DNA from: Nocardia sp. BMG111209
Lineage (GTDB): Bacteria > Actinomycetota > Actinomycetes > Mycobacteriales > Mycobacteriaceae
Direction of reading: 5' to 3'
Length of the DNA stretch: 64,000 nucleotides
Assembly (NCBI RefSeq): GCF_000381925.1
Contig: NZ_KB907309.1
Coordinates: 372,001 to 436,000, forward strand
Under the pieces are notes generated by a model. It ran no database searches, had not been told where the DNA came from, and saw only the letters and a program-made list of their open reading frames with translations. Below, piece by piece: positions 28,558-38,028 of this stretch. A program made the translations under genes and the position numbers. Position 1 is the stretch's first letter; each line of letters starts with the position of its first letter.

Positions 28558-29349
28558 ATGGGACGCAAACATCGTGCGTGGGCCGTGGTGGGTTCGATCG
28601 TGCTGGCGGCGCTGCCGGTTTCGACGGCGGCCTGCGACCCCGGTGACGACGCCGTGCACACCCCTCAACTGCGGGTACAGGTGGTGGCCACCCGGCCGCA
28701 CGATCGCACGGCATTCACCGAGGGACTGGAGATCGACGGGGGTCTGCTCTACGAGAGCACCGGATTGGAGGGCCGCTCCACCCTCCGGGTCGACGACGCC
28801 ACGACCGGTGCGCAACTCGGGCGTGTCGACCTGCCGCCGGAATTCTTCGGCGAGGGCGTCACCCGGGTGGGCGACACGGTCTGGCAGATCACCTGGAAGA
28901 ACCAGGTGGCGTTCGCCCGCGACCCGCTCACCCTCGCCGAGCGCACCCGGGCGCACTACGACGGCGAGGGCTGGGGCCTGTGCACCCGCGCCGATCGGGT
29001 CGTGATGAGCAACGGAACCGACACCCTGACCTTCCGCGATCCGGCGACCTTCGCCGAAACCGGCACGGTACGGCTGGCCGACCACCCGGCCGTCCGGCTC
29101 AACTCGCTGAACTGCGCCGCCGACGGCACCGTGTACGCCAACGCCTGGCCGACCGACCACATCCTGCACATCGACCCGGACAACGGCCGGGTCCTGGGCG
29201 ATATCGACGCCGCGGGCCTGCTGGCGCCGACGGACAAGCCGGGCACCGACGTGCTCAACGGAATCGCGCAGATCCCGGGCACGGACCGATTTCTGCTCTC
29301 CGGGAAGAACTGGCCCCTGACCTTCGAGGTTCGCTTCGTCCCGGTGTGA
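28558..29349 (+). CDS. Glutaminyl-peptide cyclotransferase-like lipoprotein
   Basis: 263-aa exported protein. ATG at 28558. The signal ends VSTAAC, a plausible lipobox, so it is probably a lipoprotein. The mature part is a five-bladed propeller of the plant/bacterial glutaminyl cyclase family (DUF5121-like fold): PHDRTAFTEGLEIDGGLLYESTGLEG, FFGEGVTRVGDTVWQITWKNQVAF, EGWGLCTRADRVVMSNGTDTLTFRDP, LNSLNCAADGTVYANAWPTDHILHIDP, LNGIAQIP. These enzymes convert N-terminal Gln to pyroglutamate. A -10-like TACATT at 28545-28550 lies 7 bases before the ATG, suggesting a leaderless transcript. Confidence 0.87.
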   Translation: MGRKHRAWAVVGSIVLAALPVSTAACDPGDDAVHTPQLRVQVVATRPHDRTAFTEGLEIDGGLLYESTGLEGRSTLRVDDATTGAQLGRVDLPPEFFGEGVTRVGDTVWQITWKNQVAFARDPLTLAERTRAHYDGEGWGLCTRADRVVMSNGTDTLTFRDPATFAETGTVRLADHPAVRLNSLNCAADGTVYANAWPTDHILHIDPDNGRVLGDIDAAGLLAPTDKPGTDVLNGIAQIPGTDRFLLSGKNWPLTFEVRFVPV

Positions 29350-29411
29350 AAGCGCGGATCGCCGCCCGGGCTGGACACCGCACTCGCCCGGCGTGCGAGA
29401 GAATCGACAGC

Positions 29412-31376
29412 GTGACTGTCTCCCGCGATCCCTCCGGCACCGATCCAGGTCGGTGGGACGGCGAGGAGTACCCGATGCTCGAGCGGCATCCCGGTTACGA
29501 CCGATATCCGCCGCCGAACCCGTCGTCGGAGCGGAAGTCCCGCGAGAACGGTTCCCGGAACGGGAAGCCCCGGACCAAACCGATGACCGCCCTGGACCCG
29601 TCCCCCACCGCCTCGCCGCCCCCCGAGCCCGCCGACCCGCCCACCCGACGGGTTCCGCGCAAGCTCACCGTCACCCGCGTGGTGGCGATGCGCAGTCTGG
29701 AACTCACCGAGAAGGGTTTCCAGTCCTTCCAGCGGGCCGCGAAGGCGGACGGCGCCGGCGAATCGGGGCTCGCGGCCCTGGTCTACGCCACGATGGCGAA
29801 CTTCGCGCTCGACGCGGCCATCGCGGTGGCCCTGGCAAATACGTTGTTCTTCGCCAGCGCGACCGCCGAGTCGAAATCCAAGGTGGCGCTGTACCTGCTG
29901 ATCACGATCGCGCCGTTCGCGGTGATCGCGCCGCTGATCGGGCCGCTGCTGGATCGGCTGCAACGCGGCCGACGGCTGGCGCTGGCCGGTTCGTTCGCCG
30001 CCCGCGTGGCGTTCGTGCTGTTGTTGATCTTCAACGTCAACAGCTGGGCGCTGTATCCGCTGGCCCTGGGCGCGATGATCCTCAGCAAGTCGTTCGCGGT
30101 ACTCAAGAGCGCGGTGACGCCGCGGGTGCTGCCGCCGGGTATCGACCTGGTCCGCACCAACTCCCGGCTCACGGTGTTCGGGCTGGTCGGCGGCACGCTC
30201 GGCGCGGGCGCGGTGGCCGGGGGTATCGCCGGTATCGCCGGTTCGAGCGGGGCGCTGGTATTCGCCGCGCTGATCGCCGCGGGCGGCGCCTATCTGAGCC
30301 TGCGCATCCCGTCCTGGGTGGAGGTCACCGAGGGCGAGGTACCGACCACGCTGGGGTATCACCGCCGGGTCGGCAAAATCGTCACCGATCGCGAGGCGCC
30401 CGCGGCCGCTCGTGACGAGCGACTCACCGAAGGCGGTCGGCGGCGCGCCACCGACCACGAGGGGCGGCCCGCCGAGGGCAGTGGGCGGCCCGCCGCCGAG
30501 GGCAGTGGGCGGCCCGCCGCCGAGGGCAGTGGGCGGCCCGCCGCCGAGGGCAGTGGGCGGCCCGCCGCCGAGGGCAGTGGGCGGCCCGCCGCCGAGGGCA
30601 GTACGCGACCCGCCGCTGAGGCCGGTGAGCGGCCCGCCGCCGAGGACGACAGCCAGACTGCCGAGGACACCGCCGACAGCGGTCGGCGGCAAGCCGTGGT
30701 GCAACCGGCCCGCCGCCGCCAGCCGCTGGGCCGCTCGGTGGTGACGGGCCTGTGGGGTAACAGCTCGATCCGGGTGCTGACCGGCTTCCTCACCTTCTAC
30801 GTCGCCTTCGTCGCGAAATCCACCGAACACCGGCCGGTGCAGCAGGCCGCGATGCTCGGCGCGGTCGGCGCGGCGGCGGCGATCGGCAACTTCATCGGCA
30901 ACGCCTCCGGCGCCCGGCTGACCCTGGGCCGGCCCGCGCTGCTGGTGGTGAGCTGCACGGCGGCGTGTACGGCGGCGGCGATCATCGCGACCTTCCTGGA
31001 CAACCTGCTGGGCGCGGCCGTCGCGGCGCTGATCGGCGCCGGGGCCAGTGCGCTGGCGAAGGTTTCGCTGGACGCGTCCATCCAGGACGATCTGCCGCCG
31101 GAGTCGATCGCCTCCGGCTTCGGCCGCTCGGAAACGGTGCTGCAACTGTCCTGGGTGATCGGCGGCGCGGGCGGGGTGCTGCTGCCGACGGAGTATTGGA
31201 AGGGTTTCGCCGTGGTCACGGCGCTGCTGGCGGTGGGATTGGCACAAACCGTCGTGAGCTACCGTGGACACTCGCTGCTGCCCGGTTTGGGCGGCAACCG
31301 GCCGCAGCACGCGCAGCAGGAGATTCCCGGCGGCGCCGCCGACGTCACCAGCGGCACCGAGGCGCCGGGGCTGTGA
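29412..31376 (+). CDS. MFS-like transporter with repeat-rich central loop (Rv0876c-like)
   Basis: 654-aa membrane protein. GTG at 29412 is chosen because the Pro/Ser-rich N-terminus is coding; an ATG at 29475 is possible. The N-terminal 75 residues are cytoplasmic. Helices 1-6 (about 115-300) and 7-12 (about 440-620) flank a long central cytoplasmic loop. That loop contains perfect 8-aa repeats RPAAEGSG, then more Glu/Ala-rich sequence. The position beside the DUF2771 and csp genes matches Rv0876c. The substrate is unknown; it may be a non-canonical MFS protein. The downstream DUF2771 gene follows after 34 bp and is probably cotranscribed. Confidence 0.82.
   Translation: MTVSRDPSGTDPGRWDGEEYPMLERHPGYDRYPPPNPSSERKSRENGSRNGKPRTKPMTALDPSPTASPPPEPADPPTRRVPRKLTVTRVVAMRSLELTEKGFQSFQRAAKADGAGESGLAALVYATMANFALDAAIAVALANTLFFASATAESKSKVALYLLITIAPFAVIAPLIGPLLDRLQRGRRLALAGSFAARVAFVLLLIFNVNSWALYPLALGAMILSKSFAVLKSAVTPRVLPPGIDLVRTNSRLTVFGLVGGTLGAGAVAGGIAGIAGSSGALVFAALIAAGGAYLSLRIPSWVEVTEGEVPTTLGYHRRVGKIVTDREAPAAARDERLTEGGRRRATDHEGRPAEGSGRPAAEGSGRPAAEGSGRPAAEGSGRPAAEGSGRPAAEGSTRPAAEAGERPAAEDDSQTAEDTADSGRRQAVVQPARRRQPLGRSVVTGLWGNSSIRVLTGFLTFYVAFVAKSTEHRPVQQAAMLGAVGAAAAIGNFIGNASGARLTLGRPALLVVSCTAACTAAAIIATFLDNLLGAAVAALIGAGASALAKVSLDASIQDDLPPESIASGFGRSETVLQLSWVIGGAGGVLLPTEYWKGFAVVTALLAVGLAQTVVSYRGHSLLPGLGGNRPQHAQQEIPGGAADVTSGTEAPGL
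30461..30600. repeat. 24-bp perfect tandem repeat in MFS gene
   Basis: Five to six copies of the 24-bp unit GGCAGTGGGCGGCCCGCCGCCGAG-type (encoding RPAAEGSG), several identical. Multiples of three keep the frame. Diverged copies continue to about 30650. Confidence 0.92.
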
Positions 31377-31410
31377 CGGGCCGCCCGCCCCCGAGCGACA
31401 GGACTGACCA

Positions 31411-31935
31411 GTGAAGCCCAGCACCCGCAAGTTCGCCGTGCTCGCCGCGGTGGCGCTGATCGTGGTGATCGCCGCCGTCGCGGGCATCGTGGCCACGGCG
31501 GTGCATCGTGCCCACCGGGCGGATCCGCAGCTCACCGCGTACGCGCACGGCCGGACCGTGACCGTGCCGCCGTACCGGTACTGCACGGTCCAGGAGGAGG
31601 GTCAGCGGCTGGCGCTGAGCTGCCGCCAGAGCGGCGTCACCGCGCCGCTGGCGACCCCGGCGGGCTATCCGTTACAGCTGTCGCTGCCCCGGCAGGTCGC
31701 CGACGCGCCGTGGGTGATGGTGCAGGAGTACGCGCTGCCGGACGGCACGGCCGTCCAGCATCTGGCGTCCTACCGCGACTACCCGGCCGGGACGATGGCC
31801 GTCACGGTGAATTCCCGTCCGCAGCACGATCTCCGGCTGGTGGGCGTGGAGATCCAGTTGGTGCTGCCGGTCCGGGACGAGACCGGGGCGGAGTCGTACG
31901 CCCCGTATCAGGTGTGGTCGATCGCGACCGCGTGA
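31411..31935 (+). CDS. DUF2771 exported protein (Rv0875c-like)
   Basis: 174-aa protein with one N-terminal membrane segment (about residues 9-30) and an exported Ig-like or strand-rich domain. GTG at 31411. The pattern TVTVPPYRYCTVQEEGQRLALSC, TPAGYPLQLSLPRQVADAPW, VGVEIQLVLPVRDETG fits the family I recall as DUF2771. The two cysteines may form a disulfide outside the cell. It follows the MFS gene by 34 bp and converges on the csp gene. Confidence 0.82.
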   Translation: MKPSTRKFAVLAAVALIVVIAAVAGIVATAVHRAHRADPQLTAYAHGRTVTVPPYRYCTVQEEGQRLALSCRQSGVTAPLATPAGYPLQLSLPRQVADAPWVMVQEYALPDGTAVQHLASYRDYPAGTMAVTVNSRPQHDLRLVGVEIQLVLPVRDETGAESYAPYQVWSIATA

Positions 31936-31968
31936 GTTGCGATCCCGCGGCCGGGCCGCGGGGCCGGC

Positions 31969-32400
31969 TCAGTGATCGAGTTCGCGCGCGACGCCGCGGA
32001 CGACCTCGGCGATGCGCTGGGCGGTCTTGCGATCCGGGTACTTGCCCCGGCGCAGATCCGGCTGCACCGTCGCCTCCAGCAGGGTGATCATGTCCTCGAT
32101 CATCCCGTGCAGATCGTCGGGGGACTTGCGGGGATGCGTGGCATCGTTGCGGCGGGGGCGGCTCGGGGCCTCCTCGCGCACCGACGGCAGTGGATCGAGC
32201 AACTTCAGGCTCAGCGCCTGCGGGCCGCGCTTACCCGCGGCCATCCCGAATTCCACTCGTTGCCCGGGCTTCAACCCGTCGACACCCTTGGGCAACGCAG
32301 ACGACCGAACATAGACGTCCTCACCCTCATCCTGGGAAAGGAAGCCGAAGCCCTTTTCGACGTCGTACCACTTCACCCTGCCGGTCGGCACTGCGCTCAC
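31969..32400 (-). CDS. cspB: Cold-shock protein with C-terminal extension (CspB-like)
   Basis: 143-aa protein. GTG at 32400 begins [21 protein letters not shown]; a GTG at 32391 is an alternative. The cold-shock domain at residues 4-67 has RNP1 KGFGFL and RNP2-like VYVRSSAL. The C-terminal 75 residues are a charged and helical extension ([37 protein letters not shown]) as in mycobacterial CspB (Rv0871). It binds single-stranded RNA or DNA. It converges on DUF2771 and is divergent from the next small membrane-protein gene over about 167 bp. Confidence 0.9.
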   Translation of the reverse strand: MSAVPTGRVKWYDVEKGFGFLSQDEGEDVYVRSSALPKGVDGLKPGQRVEFGMAAGKRGPQALSLKLLDPLPSVREEAPSRPRRNDATHPRKSPDDLHGMIEDMITLLEATVQPDLRRGKYPDRKTAQRIAEVVRGVARELDH

Positions 32401-32567
32401 CCGTTCGTCATCGATGCCCGGACCACCCGGACACAACCAGGGCACCGGGATACGTCCGGGCCCTTCTGCTTGCGAAAAGAACGCGCCCCACAGGTATGCA
32501 GGACGCGAATGCTCCTGAGTCTACCCCGGTGCCGAGAGCGCGAGCACATGAGTTTTACGGTGCAGTA

Positions 32568-32801
32568 ATGCCCGATCCTCACTCGCAGCCGGCGGCGCGC
32601 CGGTCCGGCAATCCTCTGCTCTACGTCGCCCTGGGGCTGTTCGCGATCGGTCTGCTGGCCATCGTCGCCATTCTGCTGACTCCCGTGCTGTCCGACGGCA
32701 AACCCGCGCTGTGGTTGTACGTCACCGCGATGGCCGGTACCGCACTGGGGTTGTTGCTGGCACTCGTCTTCGCCCTCCGGTCCGGACGCCGCGCGCGCTA
32801 G
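32568..32801 (+). CDS. Small two-helix membrane protein
   Basis: 77-aa protein with a polar N-terminus, two membrane helices (about residues 18-40 and 47-69) and a basic end (RSGRRAR). ATG at 32568. A longer in-frame extension exists upstream but overlaps the csp promoter region and looks non-coding. No functional motif. Small proteins of this form are common next to cspB in Corynebacteriales. Confidence 0.7.
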   Translation: MPDPHSQPAARRSGNPLLYVALGLFAIGLLAIVAILLTPVLSDGKPALWLYVTAMAGTALGLLLALVFALRSGRRAR

Positions 32802-32847
32802 TTCGCGCGCACCCGGGTATTTGCCCAGTTCACCCCGGAACCACTCC

Positions 32848-32863
32848 TGTGATGTTCGTCACA
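32848..32863. promoter_or_regulatory. Perfect CRP/GlxR-type operator upstream of rpfA
   Basis: TGTGA-TGTTCG-TCACA matches the CRP consensus exactly. It lies about 340 bp upstream of the rpfA start and about 150 bp upstream of the riboswitch. CRP (Rv3676) is known to control rpfA in M. tuberculosis, so this site is likely functional. Confidence 0.85.
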
Positions 32864-33014
32864 TAACGAGACGATAACGAGGGGGTCACGGTCTCCGCTC
32901 GGCGCAGACGCACCGCATTCACCTGCGCAGAAACACTTTTCGGCCGCTGACCGCGCGGGATCCGGCCCCCGGCACACGCCGGTTATCAAATGGTGATTTT
33001 CTCCGGCGTTCGTC

Positions 33015-33196
33015 GTACCGTTCTTAACGCAGCCGGGATTCCCGGCACCACCGGCCCGCCGCACCGAACCTCACCCCGCGGGTACGGACCCCAAACGGAA
33101 GCAGGGGTGAGGGCGGCGCACCTCCGGGCGCGCAGGGAACGGACGACCTCTCAGTCCGAACCCGAGTTCATCTCGCAGGTGCGTACGAGAGGAAGA
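33015..33196 (+). ncRNA. c-di-AMP riboswitch (ydaO-yuaA type) in rpfA leader
   Basis: The leader of rpfA contains the conserved blocks of the ydaO-yuaA element: CCGCACCGAACC, GGGAACGGACGACCTCTCAG, AGTCCGAACCCG, and the final CTCGCAGGTGCGTACGAGAGG segment just before the ribosome site. Such riboswitches are known upstream of rpf genes in actinobacteria and turn expression off when c-di-AMP is high. The GAGAGG that ends the element is close to the rpfA start, so effects on either transcription or translation are possible. End positions are approximate. Confidence 0.88.
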
Positions 33197-33205
33197 CGAC
33201 CCGAT

Positions 33206-33847
33206 ATGAGTGGACGCCATCGCAAGCCGACCAACACCGGCCGCACCGTCGCCAAGGTTGCTGTGACGAGCGCGATCGTGGGTGGGGCCGGTGTCGCCCT
33301 CGCCGGCCACGCCTCCGCGGCCCCCGACTCCGACTGGGACCGTCTCGCACAGTGCGAATCCGGCGGTAACTGGGGTATCAACACCGGCAACGGCTTCCAG
33401 GGAGGCCTGCAGTTCTCCCCCGGCACCTGGGCCTCGCACGGCGGCACCGACTATGCCCCCGCGGCCAACCAGGCCTCGCGCGAGCAGCAGATCACCGTGG
33501 CCGAGAAGGTTCTCGCCACTCAGGGCTGGGGCGCCTGGCCCACCTGCTCCTCCAACCTCGGCCTGCACAGCTCGCCGAGCGAGCGCACCGCCCCGGTGAG
33601 CCCCGGCCAGCACTGGAGCAGCCCGGATGCCGACGATGTCGTGGGCGCGCCGCAGGCGCAGTTCCCCGACGGCACGCAGGACATCTTCCAGGCCGTCGAC
33701 AAGGTCGTCGCCGCCGCACAGTCGCAGGGCTTCCAGGTCCCGCAGGACGCGATGAACACCTACAACGCGTTCAAGGCCAGCGGCACCAAGCTCGACCCCT
33801 CCGTGGTGAACTTCTTCGAAGCGAACAAGGGCCTGCTGCCCAACTGA
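33206..33847 (+). CDS. rpfA: Resuscitation-promoting factor (RpfA-like)
   Basis: 213-aa secreted muralytic factor that cleaves peptidoglycan and promotes recovery from dormancy. ATG at 33206 preceded by AGAGGAAG. Residues 1-38 are a signal peptide ending GHASA. The Rpf domain (about 40-115) has the catalytic Glu51 in [10 protein letters not shown] and the substrate groove [17 protein letters not shown], with the disulfide cysteines at 50 and in WPTCSSN. The remaining 90 residues are helical and lack a recognised LysM or repeat domain. Regulated by a CRP site and a c-di-AMP riboswitch upstream. Confidence 0.95.
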   Translation: MSGRHRKPTNTGRTVAKVAVTSAIVGGAGVALAGHASAAPDSDWDRLAQCESGGNWGINTGNGFQGGLQFSPGTWASHGGTDYAPAANQASREQQITVAEKVLATQGWGAWPTCSSNLGLHSSPSERTAPVSPGQHWSSPDADDVVGAPQAQFPDGTQDIFQAVDKVVAAAQSQGFQVPQDAMNTYNAFKASGTKLDPSVVNFFEANKGLLPN

Positions 33848-33865
33848 TTGCCCGCCGGGTCGCGA

Positions 33866-33896
33866 ACCGGCCGTCGACTCTGTCAGCACGGCCGGT
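33866..33896 (+). terminator. rpfA terminator
   Basis: 9-bp stem ACCGGCCGT / ACGGCCGGT with a 13-nt loop, followed by the T-rich GTTCGTTCT. It starts 18 bases after the rpfA stop. Confidence 0.75.
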
Positions 33897-34593
33897 GTTC
33901 GTTCTCCCGCAGGTGATCACGCTTACACACGACAGGTCGTATCGTTCGGCCGTGGTCGAGCTGTGGATCAGTTGCCGATCAATGGTTTCCGGACGTGCCT
34001 GTCGACATGACATCCCTCTGAACGGTTTTCCCGTACAGGCAAGCCTCTGAACACGTCCAACGTGCAGGCTAGCCATGGCTACGAGGGCGTCCGGCGCCGT
34101 ACCGCGAATGTGATTGCGGGCGTTGACCGAGCCTGCACCTACGCGGCAGAGCCGGTGTCGCCGGCAGGCTTTCGAGCCCGGTCGCTGTTCCTCCACAGCC
34201 GGTCCGAGCAGGAGTGCCGGACCATCGCACAGTCGACTGTCGGTAACTGCGGCTGCTACAGCACTTCCCCGCCAGGATCACCGCGCGTATCGATCATCCG
34301 TATTTTTCGCTGGGTTCTTCCGTTGCCCAGCGAGCCGGGTATCGGCAACCCGCTCGGAATCGACCGGCCGCCGTGATCGCCGCACTCTCGGTCGAGATGA
34401 CCGGCGGGCACGCGGTTTCCGTGAACCGAGTCCGGCGCGCGGGTGCCACGTCGCCGCCTCGAACGCCTACCCGTGACCTCGGTCGACGTGCACGGACGCC
34501 ACGACGGCATCGGAAACCCACCGAGATGGGATCCGACCACCCGGATATGCCACCGGGCCCGAACTCCGGTCGACCGCTTACTTGCGCGACAGA
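33897..34593. other. Gene-free region downstream of rpfA
   Basis: About 700 bp with no protein that I can support. Open frames exist but lack a ribosome site, family resemblance and normal third-position bias. Base composition is lower in GC than the flanks. It contains a 30-bp imperfect direct repeat: CCTCTGAACGG...CGTACAGGCAAG at 34014 and CCTCTGAACAC...CGTGCAGGCTAG at 34044. It may be a decayed gene or hold a small RNA. Confidence 0.5.
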
Positions 34594-34622
34594 GGCCCCC
34601 GGCACCGACGGTGCCAGGGGCC
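34594..34622 (-). terminator. Terminator of small minus-strand gene
   Basis: Stem GGCCCC-GGCACC paired with GGTGCC-GGGGCC with one mismatch and a GAC loop. It lies 14 bases after the stop of the small gene at 34637, which supports that gene being expressed. Confidence 0.75.
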
Positions 34623-34636
34623 CGGGAACGCTCGGA

Positions 34637-34825
34637 TCAGCGGTTGACGACCGTATGCGGGTGCACGTAGGGCATCTGCTCCGCGGGGACGGGGAATTCG
34701 GTGTCCTCGCCGTACGGGGACAGACCACCCGCGCGGGTCGCCGAGAGTTCGGTGACCGCATGGTCGCCGTTGTCCAGTCGCGGCCAGCCGTTGTCGACGT
34801 AGGATTTCTTCGATTCTTTCGCCAC
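34637..34825 (-). CDS. Small conserved hypothetical protein (Rv0863-like)
   Basis: 62-aa polar protein beginning [20 protein letters not shown] from a GTG at 34825. It is rich in charged residues and Pro ([21 protein letters not shown]) and has no membrane segment. Its position, divergent from the Rv0862c-like gene, matches Rv0863. A good terminator follows directly. Function unknown. Confidence 0.7.
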   Translation of the reverse strand: MAKESKKSYVDNGWPRLDNGDHAVTELSATRAGGLSPYGEDTEFPVPAEQMPYVHPHTVVNR

Positions 34826-35051
34826 GAGGTCATTCTGACACGGCGACACATGTTCCTGTTCACGGCCCGGTACGCCGGCTACCGTCCGGCCCGTCCCGAT
34901 GCCGGTCCGGTACCGGACGACCGGCCGGATGATCACCGCAGACCCCGTCCGGACGACACCGGCGACATGTGGCCGCCCGGTAGCCGGACGCGCGCGCAGG
35001 CGACAGCAGAGCACAGACACGGAAGAGCCTCTCACCGTACGCTGGACTGCG

Positions 35052-37382
35052 ATGACTGCGACCGAAGCCTCCGCCGCGACCGGTGCGGCCGGCGGGGCCG
35101 CTCTGGCCGACTGGCTGGGCGCCCGCTCCGACGACGATCTCGTGACGTTGCTGACGCTGCGCCCCGACCTCGCGGTACCCCTCCCGGCATCGATGGCCGT
35201 ACTGGCGGCCCGCGCGGAACAGCGCGCCTCGGTATTCCGCGCCGCGGACGATCTCGACACCCTGGATTTCGCAGTCCTGGAGACCCTGGCGGTGCACCAC
35301 GCGGTCCAGGAGGGAGCCGCCCGCGGCCGGGCCGCCGAACCGTTGCCGCGACAGCGCCTGATCGATCTGCTCGGCGACCGCGCCCCGGCCGCCGATATCG
35401 AGGCCGCGATCGACCGGTTGACCGCACGCGCTCTGGTGTGGGGTACCGACCGGCTGTACGCGGTGGCCGCCGCCCAGGAGGCGCTGCCGTGGCCGCTGGG
35501 CAGCATCACCGAGATACCGGACGCCTTGAGCGAGGCGGAGATCACCGCCGCGCTGACCGGCCTCGCCCCGCCCGAGCGCGCACTGCTGGACAAATTGGCC
35601 GGCACCGGCCCCCGCGGTCGCACCCGCGACGCCGCGCCGGACACCGCGCCGGACCGCCCGATCCAGCGCCTGCTCGCCGCCCGCCTGCTGAACTGGGTCG
35701 ACGCCGAGACGGTCGAACTGCCGCCCGCGGTGGGCCAGGTACTGCGCCGCGAACCGGTGACCGACCCGCACGTCCTCACCCCACCGCATCCGGAACCCGT
35801 CCACCACACCGCCGCCGAGGCCAACGCGGCCGCCGCGGGTGAGGTGGGCGAACTGCTGCGTCACGCCGGCGACCTGCTGGAGGTGCTCGGTCAGGGTCCG
35901 GCGCCCGTGTTGCGGGCCGGTGGGCTCGGGGTGCGGGAATTGCGGCGGATCGCCAAACAGGCCGGGGTGGACGAGAACCGGGCCGGACTGCTCGCCGAGA
36001 TCCTGACGGCCGCCCGCCTGCTGGACAAGGGACTCCCGGATCCACCGCCGGATCTCGACACCGTCGACGATTTCTGGACGCCGACCTCCGCCACCGACGG
36101 CTGGCTCGACGGCCCGCCCGCCCGCCGCTGGGTGGTGCTCGCCCTGGCCTGGCTGGACCTGGACCGCTGCCCGTGGATGATCGGCCTGCGCGACGCCAAC
36201 GACAAACCGCTGGCCGCGCTCTCGCCCGAACTGCGCACCGTGCACGCCGCCCGCGACCGGCACGCCGTGCTGTCGTTGCTGGCCGAATATCCGGCCGGAT
36301 CCGCGGTGCCCCCGGCCGAGGTGGCCCGGGTGCTGGCGTGGCGGCAACCGCGGCGCCGCCGGCACTTCCGCACCGATATGGTCGAGCACACCCTGGCCGA
36401 GGCGGCGGCGCTCGGGCTGGCCGGTCGCGGCGCGCTCACCTCCGCGGGACGCGCTCTGCTGCACGGTAATCCGGGCGACGCCGAGGCCGAGATGGAGTCG
36501 GCACTGCCCGCACCCCTCGATCACGTCCTCGTTCAGGCCGATCTGACGGTGATCGCGCCGGGCCCGCTGGTGCCCGAACTCCAGCAGCGCATCGCGCTGG
36601 TCGCGGACGTCGAATCGGCGGGCGCCGCCACCGTGTACCGGGTCGGCGAGAATTCGGTGCGGCGAGCGCTGGACGCCGGACTGACCTCCGCCGAACTGCA
36701 ACAGCTGTTCACCGCGCATTCCCGCACCCCGGTCCCGCAGGCGCTCACCTACCTGATCGACGACGTGGCCCGCCGGCACGGCCGATTACGGGCGGGTCTG
36801 GCCCAATCCTTCCTGCGCAGCGAGGATCCGAGCCTGCTGGCCGAGGTGCTGGCGGCGCCGGTGGCCGAACGGCTGGCCCTGCGCGCGGTCGCGCCCACGG
36901 TCGCGATCTCCCAGGCGCCCCTCGGCGATGTGCTGGAACAGCTGCGCGCGGCCGGTTTCAGTCCGGCCGGGGAGGACACGTCCGGCGCGATCGTCGACCT
37001 GCGCCCGCGCGGGGCGCGACTGTCCCTGCGCCCGAATGCCCGGCAGTCGTGGCGGCCGAATCCGCCCAGTACGGAACAGTTGCGCGCGCTGGTGACCGAA
37101 CTACGCGCCGGGGAGAAGGCCGCGCGCACCCGTTCCGGGCAGGCGGTCCGGTCCGACGGCAGCCGGACGACCACCGCCGCCACGATGGCGCTGCTGCAAC
37201 TGGCGGCGAAGGTCCGCCGGCCGGTGCACATCGGTTATGTCGACGCGCAGGGCGTCGCCACCCAGCGAGTGGTGGAACCGTTGCAGGTGTCCGGCGGGCA
37301 GCTGGACGCGCTCGATCCGGTCACCGGCGCGGTCCGGCACTTCACGTTGCACCGGATCGCGTCCGTCGCGCTGGTCGAGTGA
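35052..37382 (+). CDS. Helicase-associated/WYL-like protein (Rv0862c-like)
   Basis: 776-aa cytoplasmic protein. ATG at 35052 opens [22 protein letters not shown]; the frame upstream is non-coding. It starts with a helical domain that in the family is described as XPB/Ssl2-like helicase-associated ([30 protein letters not shown]). Winged-helix segments occur in the middle ([22 protein letters not shown]). The C-terminal 80 residues ([44 protein letters not shown]) form a WYL-like domain. There are no ATPase motifs. The neighbouring XPB helicase gene at 41 kb is its likely functional partner, as in mycobacteria. Confidence 0.85.
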   Translation: MTATEASAATGAAGGAALADWLGARSDDDLVTLLTLRPDLAVPLPASMAVLAARAEQRASVFRAADDLDTLDFAVLETLAVHHAVQEGAARGRAAEPLPRQRLIDLLGDRAPAADIEAAIDRLTARALVWGTDRLYAVAAAQEALPWPLGSITEIPDALSEAEITAALTGLAPPERALLDKLAGTGPRGRTRDAAPDTAPDRPIQRLLAARLLNWVDAETVELPPAVGQVLRREPVTDPHVLTPPHPEPVHHTAAEANAAAAGEVGELLRHAGDLLEVLGQGPAPVLRAGGLGVRELRRIAKQAGVDENRAGLLAEILTAARLLDKGLPDPPPDLDTVDDFWTPTSATDGWLDGPPARRWVVLALAWLDLDRCPWMIGLRDANDKPLAALSPELRTVHAARDRHAVLSLLAEYPAGSAVPPAEVARVLAWRQPRRRRHFRTDMVEHTLAEAAALGLAGRGALTSAGRALLHGNPGDAEAEMESALPAPLDHVLVQADLTVIAPGPLVPELQQRIALVADVESAGAATVYRVGENSVRRALDAGLTSAELQQLFTAHSRTPVPQALTYLIDDVARRHGRLRAGLAQSFLRSEDPSLLAEVLAAPVAERLALRAVAPTVAISQAPLGDVLEQLRAAGFSPAGEDTSGAIVDLRPRGARLSLRPNARQSWRPNPPSTEQLRALVTELRAGEKAARTRSGQAVRSDGSRTTTAATMALLQLAAKVRRPVHIGYVDAQGVATQRVVEPLQVSGGQLDALDPVTGAVRHFTLHRIASVALVE

Positions 37383-37391
37383 ATTCCGCGC

Positions 37392-37901
37392 TCAGCCCTT
37401 CGGATTGGCGAGGCAGAACGTGGTCTTGGGGTTGGACAGCGTGAGGAAGGTCGAATTCGAGTCACAGACGAATTCGTCGCTGGTGCCGTCGACCCGCTTC
37501 ACGACCTTGACGGTGGCGTCGGCGGATGCGCAGTCGGCATATGCGAAACCGGTCTCCCGGTCCTGGTGATAGCAGCTGCCCTGCTTGAGATTCGGGGCGA
37601 GGCACAGGTGCGCGGTGCCGCCGCCGTAGTTCTCCTCGTACGAGGTGTTCTCGGTGCCGCAGTCGGCCTTCTGATCCGAGGTCGACACCACCTTGTAGAC
37701 CGCCTTGTCGGAGGAGCAGTCGACGGGCTCGGTCTTGGCCGCGGTCGTCGAACCCTCGAGGACGTTGATGCAGTCCCCCACCTTGGCCCGCGCGGTATCG
37801 GATTTGCCGGAACCGGCCGAGCAGCCGGTGACCGCGAGCGCGGCCACCGCCACCAGCGCCGGCACGAAGCGAACGATCAGCTTCGGCCCTGCCTTGTTCA
37901 C
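37392..37901 (-). CDS. LppU-like lipoprotein
   Basis: 169-aa exported protein. GTG at 37901. The signal ends LAVTGC, a lipobox, so the protein is membrane-anchored outside the cell. The mature part has eight cysteines in a regular order (VGDCINV, PVDCSSDKAVYKVV, DCGTENTSY, HLCLAPNLKQGSCYH, ADCASA, FVCDSN, FCLAN), suggesting four disulfides. This is the pattern of mycobacterial LppU. Function unknown. It converges on the previous gene with only 9 bp between stops. Confidence 0.85.
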   Translation of the reverse strand: MNKAGPKLIVRFVPALVAVAALAVTGCSAGSGKSDTARAKVGDCINVLEGSTTAAKTEPVDCSSDKAVYKVVSTSDQKADCGTENTSYEENYGGGTAHLCLAPNLKQGSCYHQDRETGFAYADCASADATVKVVKRVDGTSDEFVCDSNSTFLTLSNPKTTFCLANPKG

Positions 37902-38028
37902 GTACGAAAACCTCTCTCACCCAATCGTTCACGGCGTATCCGCGGCGCGGTCGCCTGCGAACGCCGGTGAGCGGACGATACCCCGTGTCCCGGTCCTCCG
38001 GGGCACCCGGGCCGGTTGCCCGGGGGGT

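Noticed and set aside
33771..34196. 141-aa minus-strand frame after rpfA
   Set aside because: It overlaps the rpfA end and its terminator, and has no ribosome site or recognisable motif.
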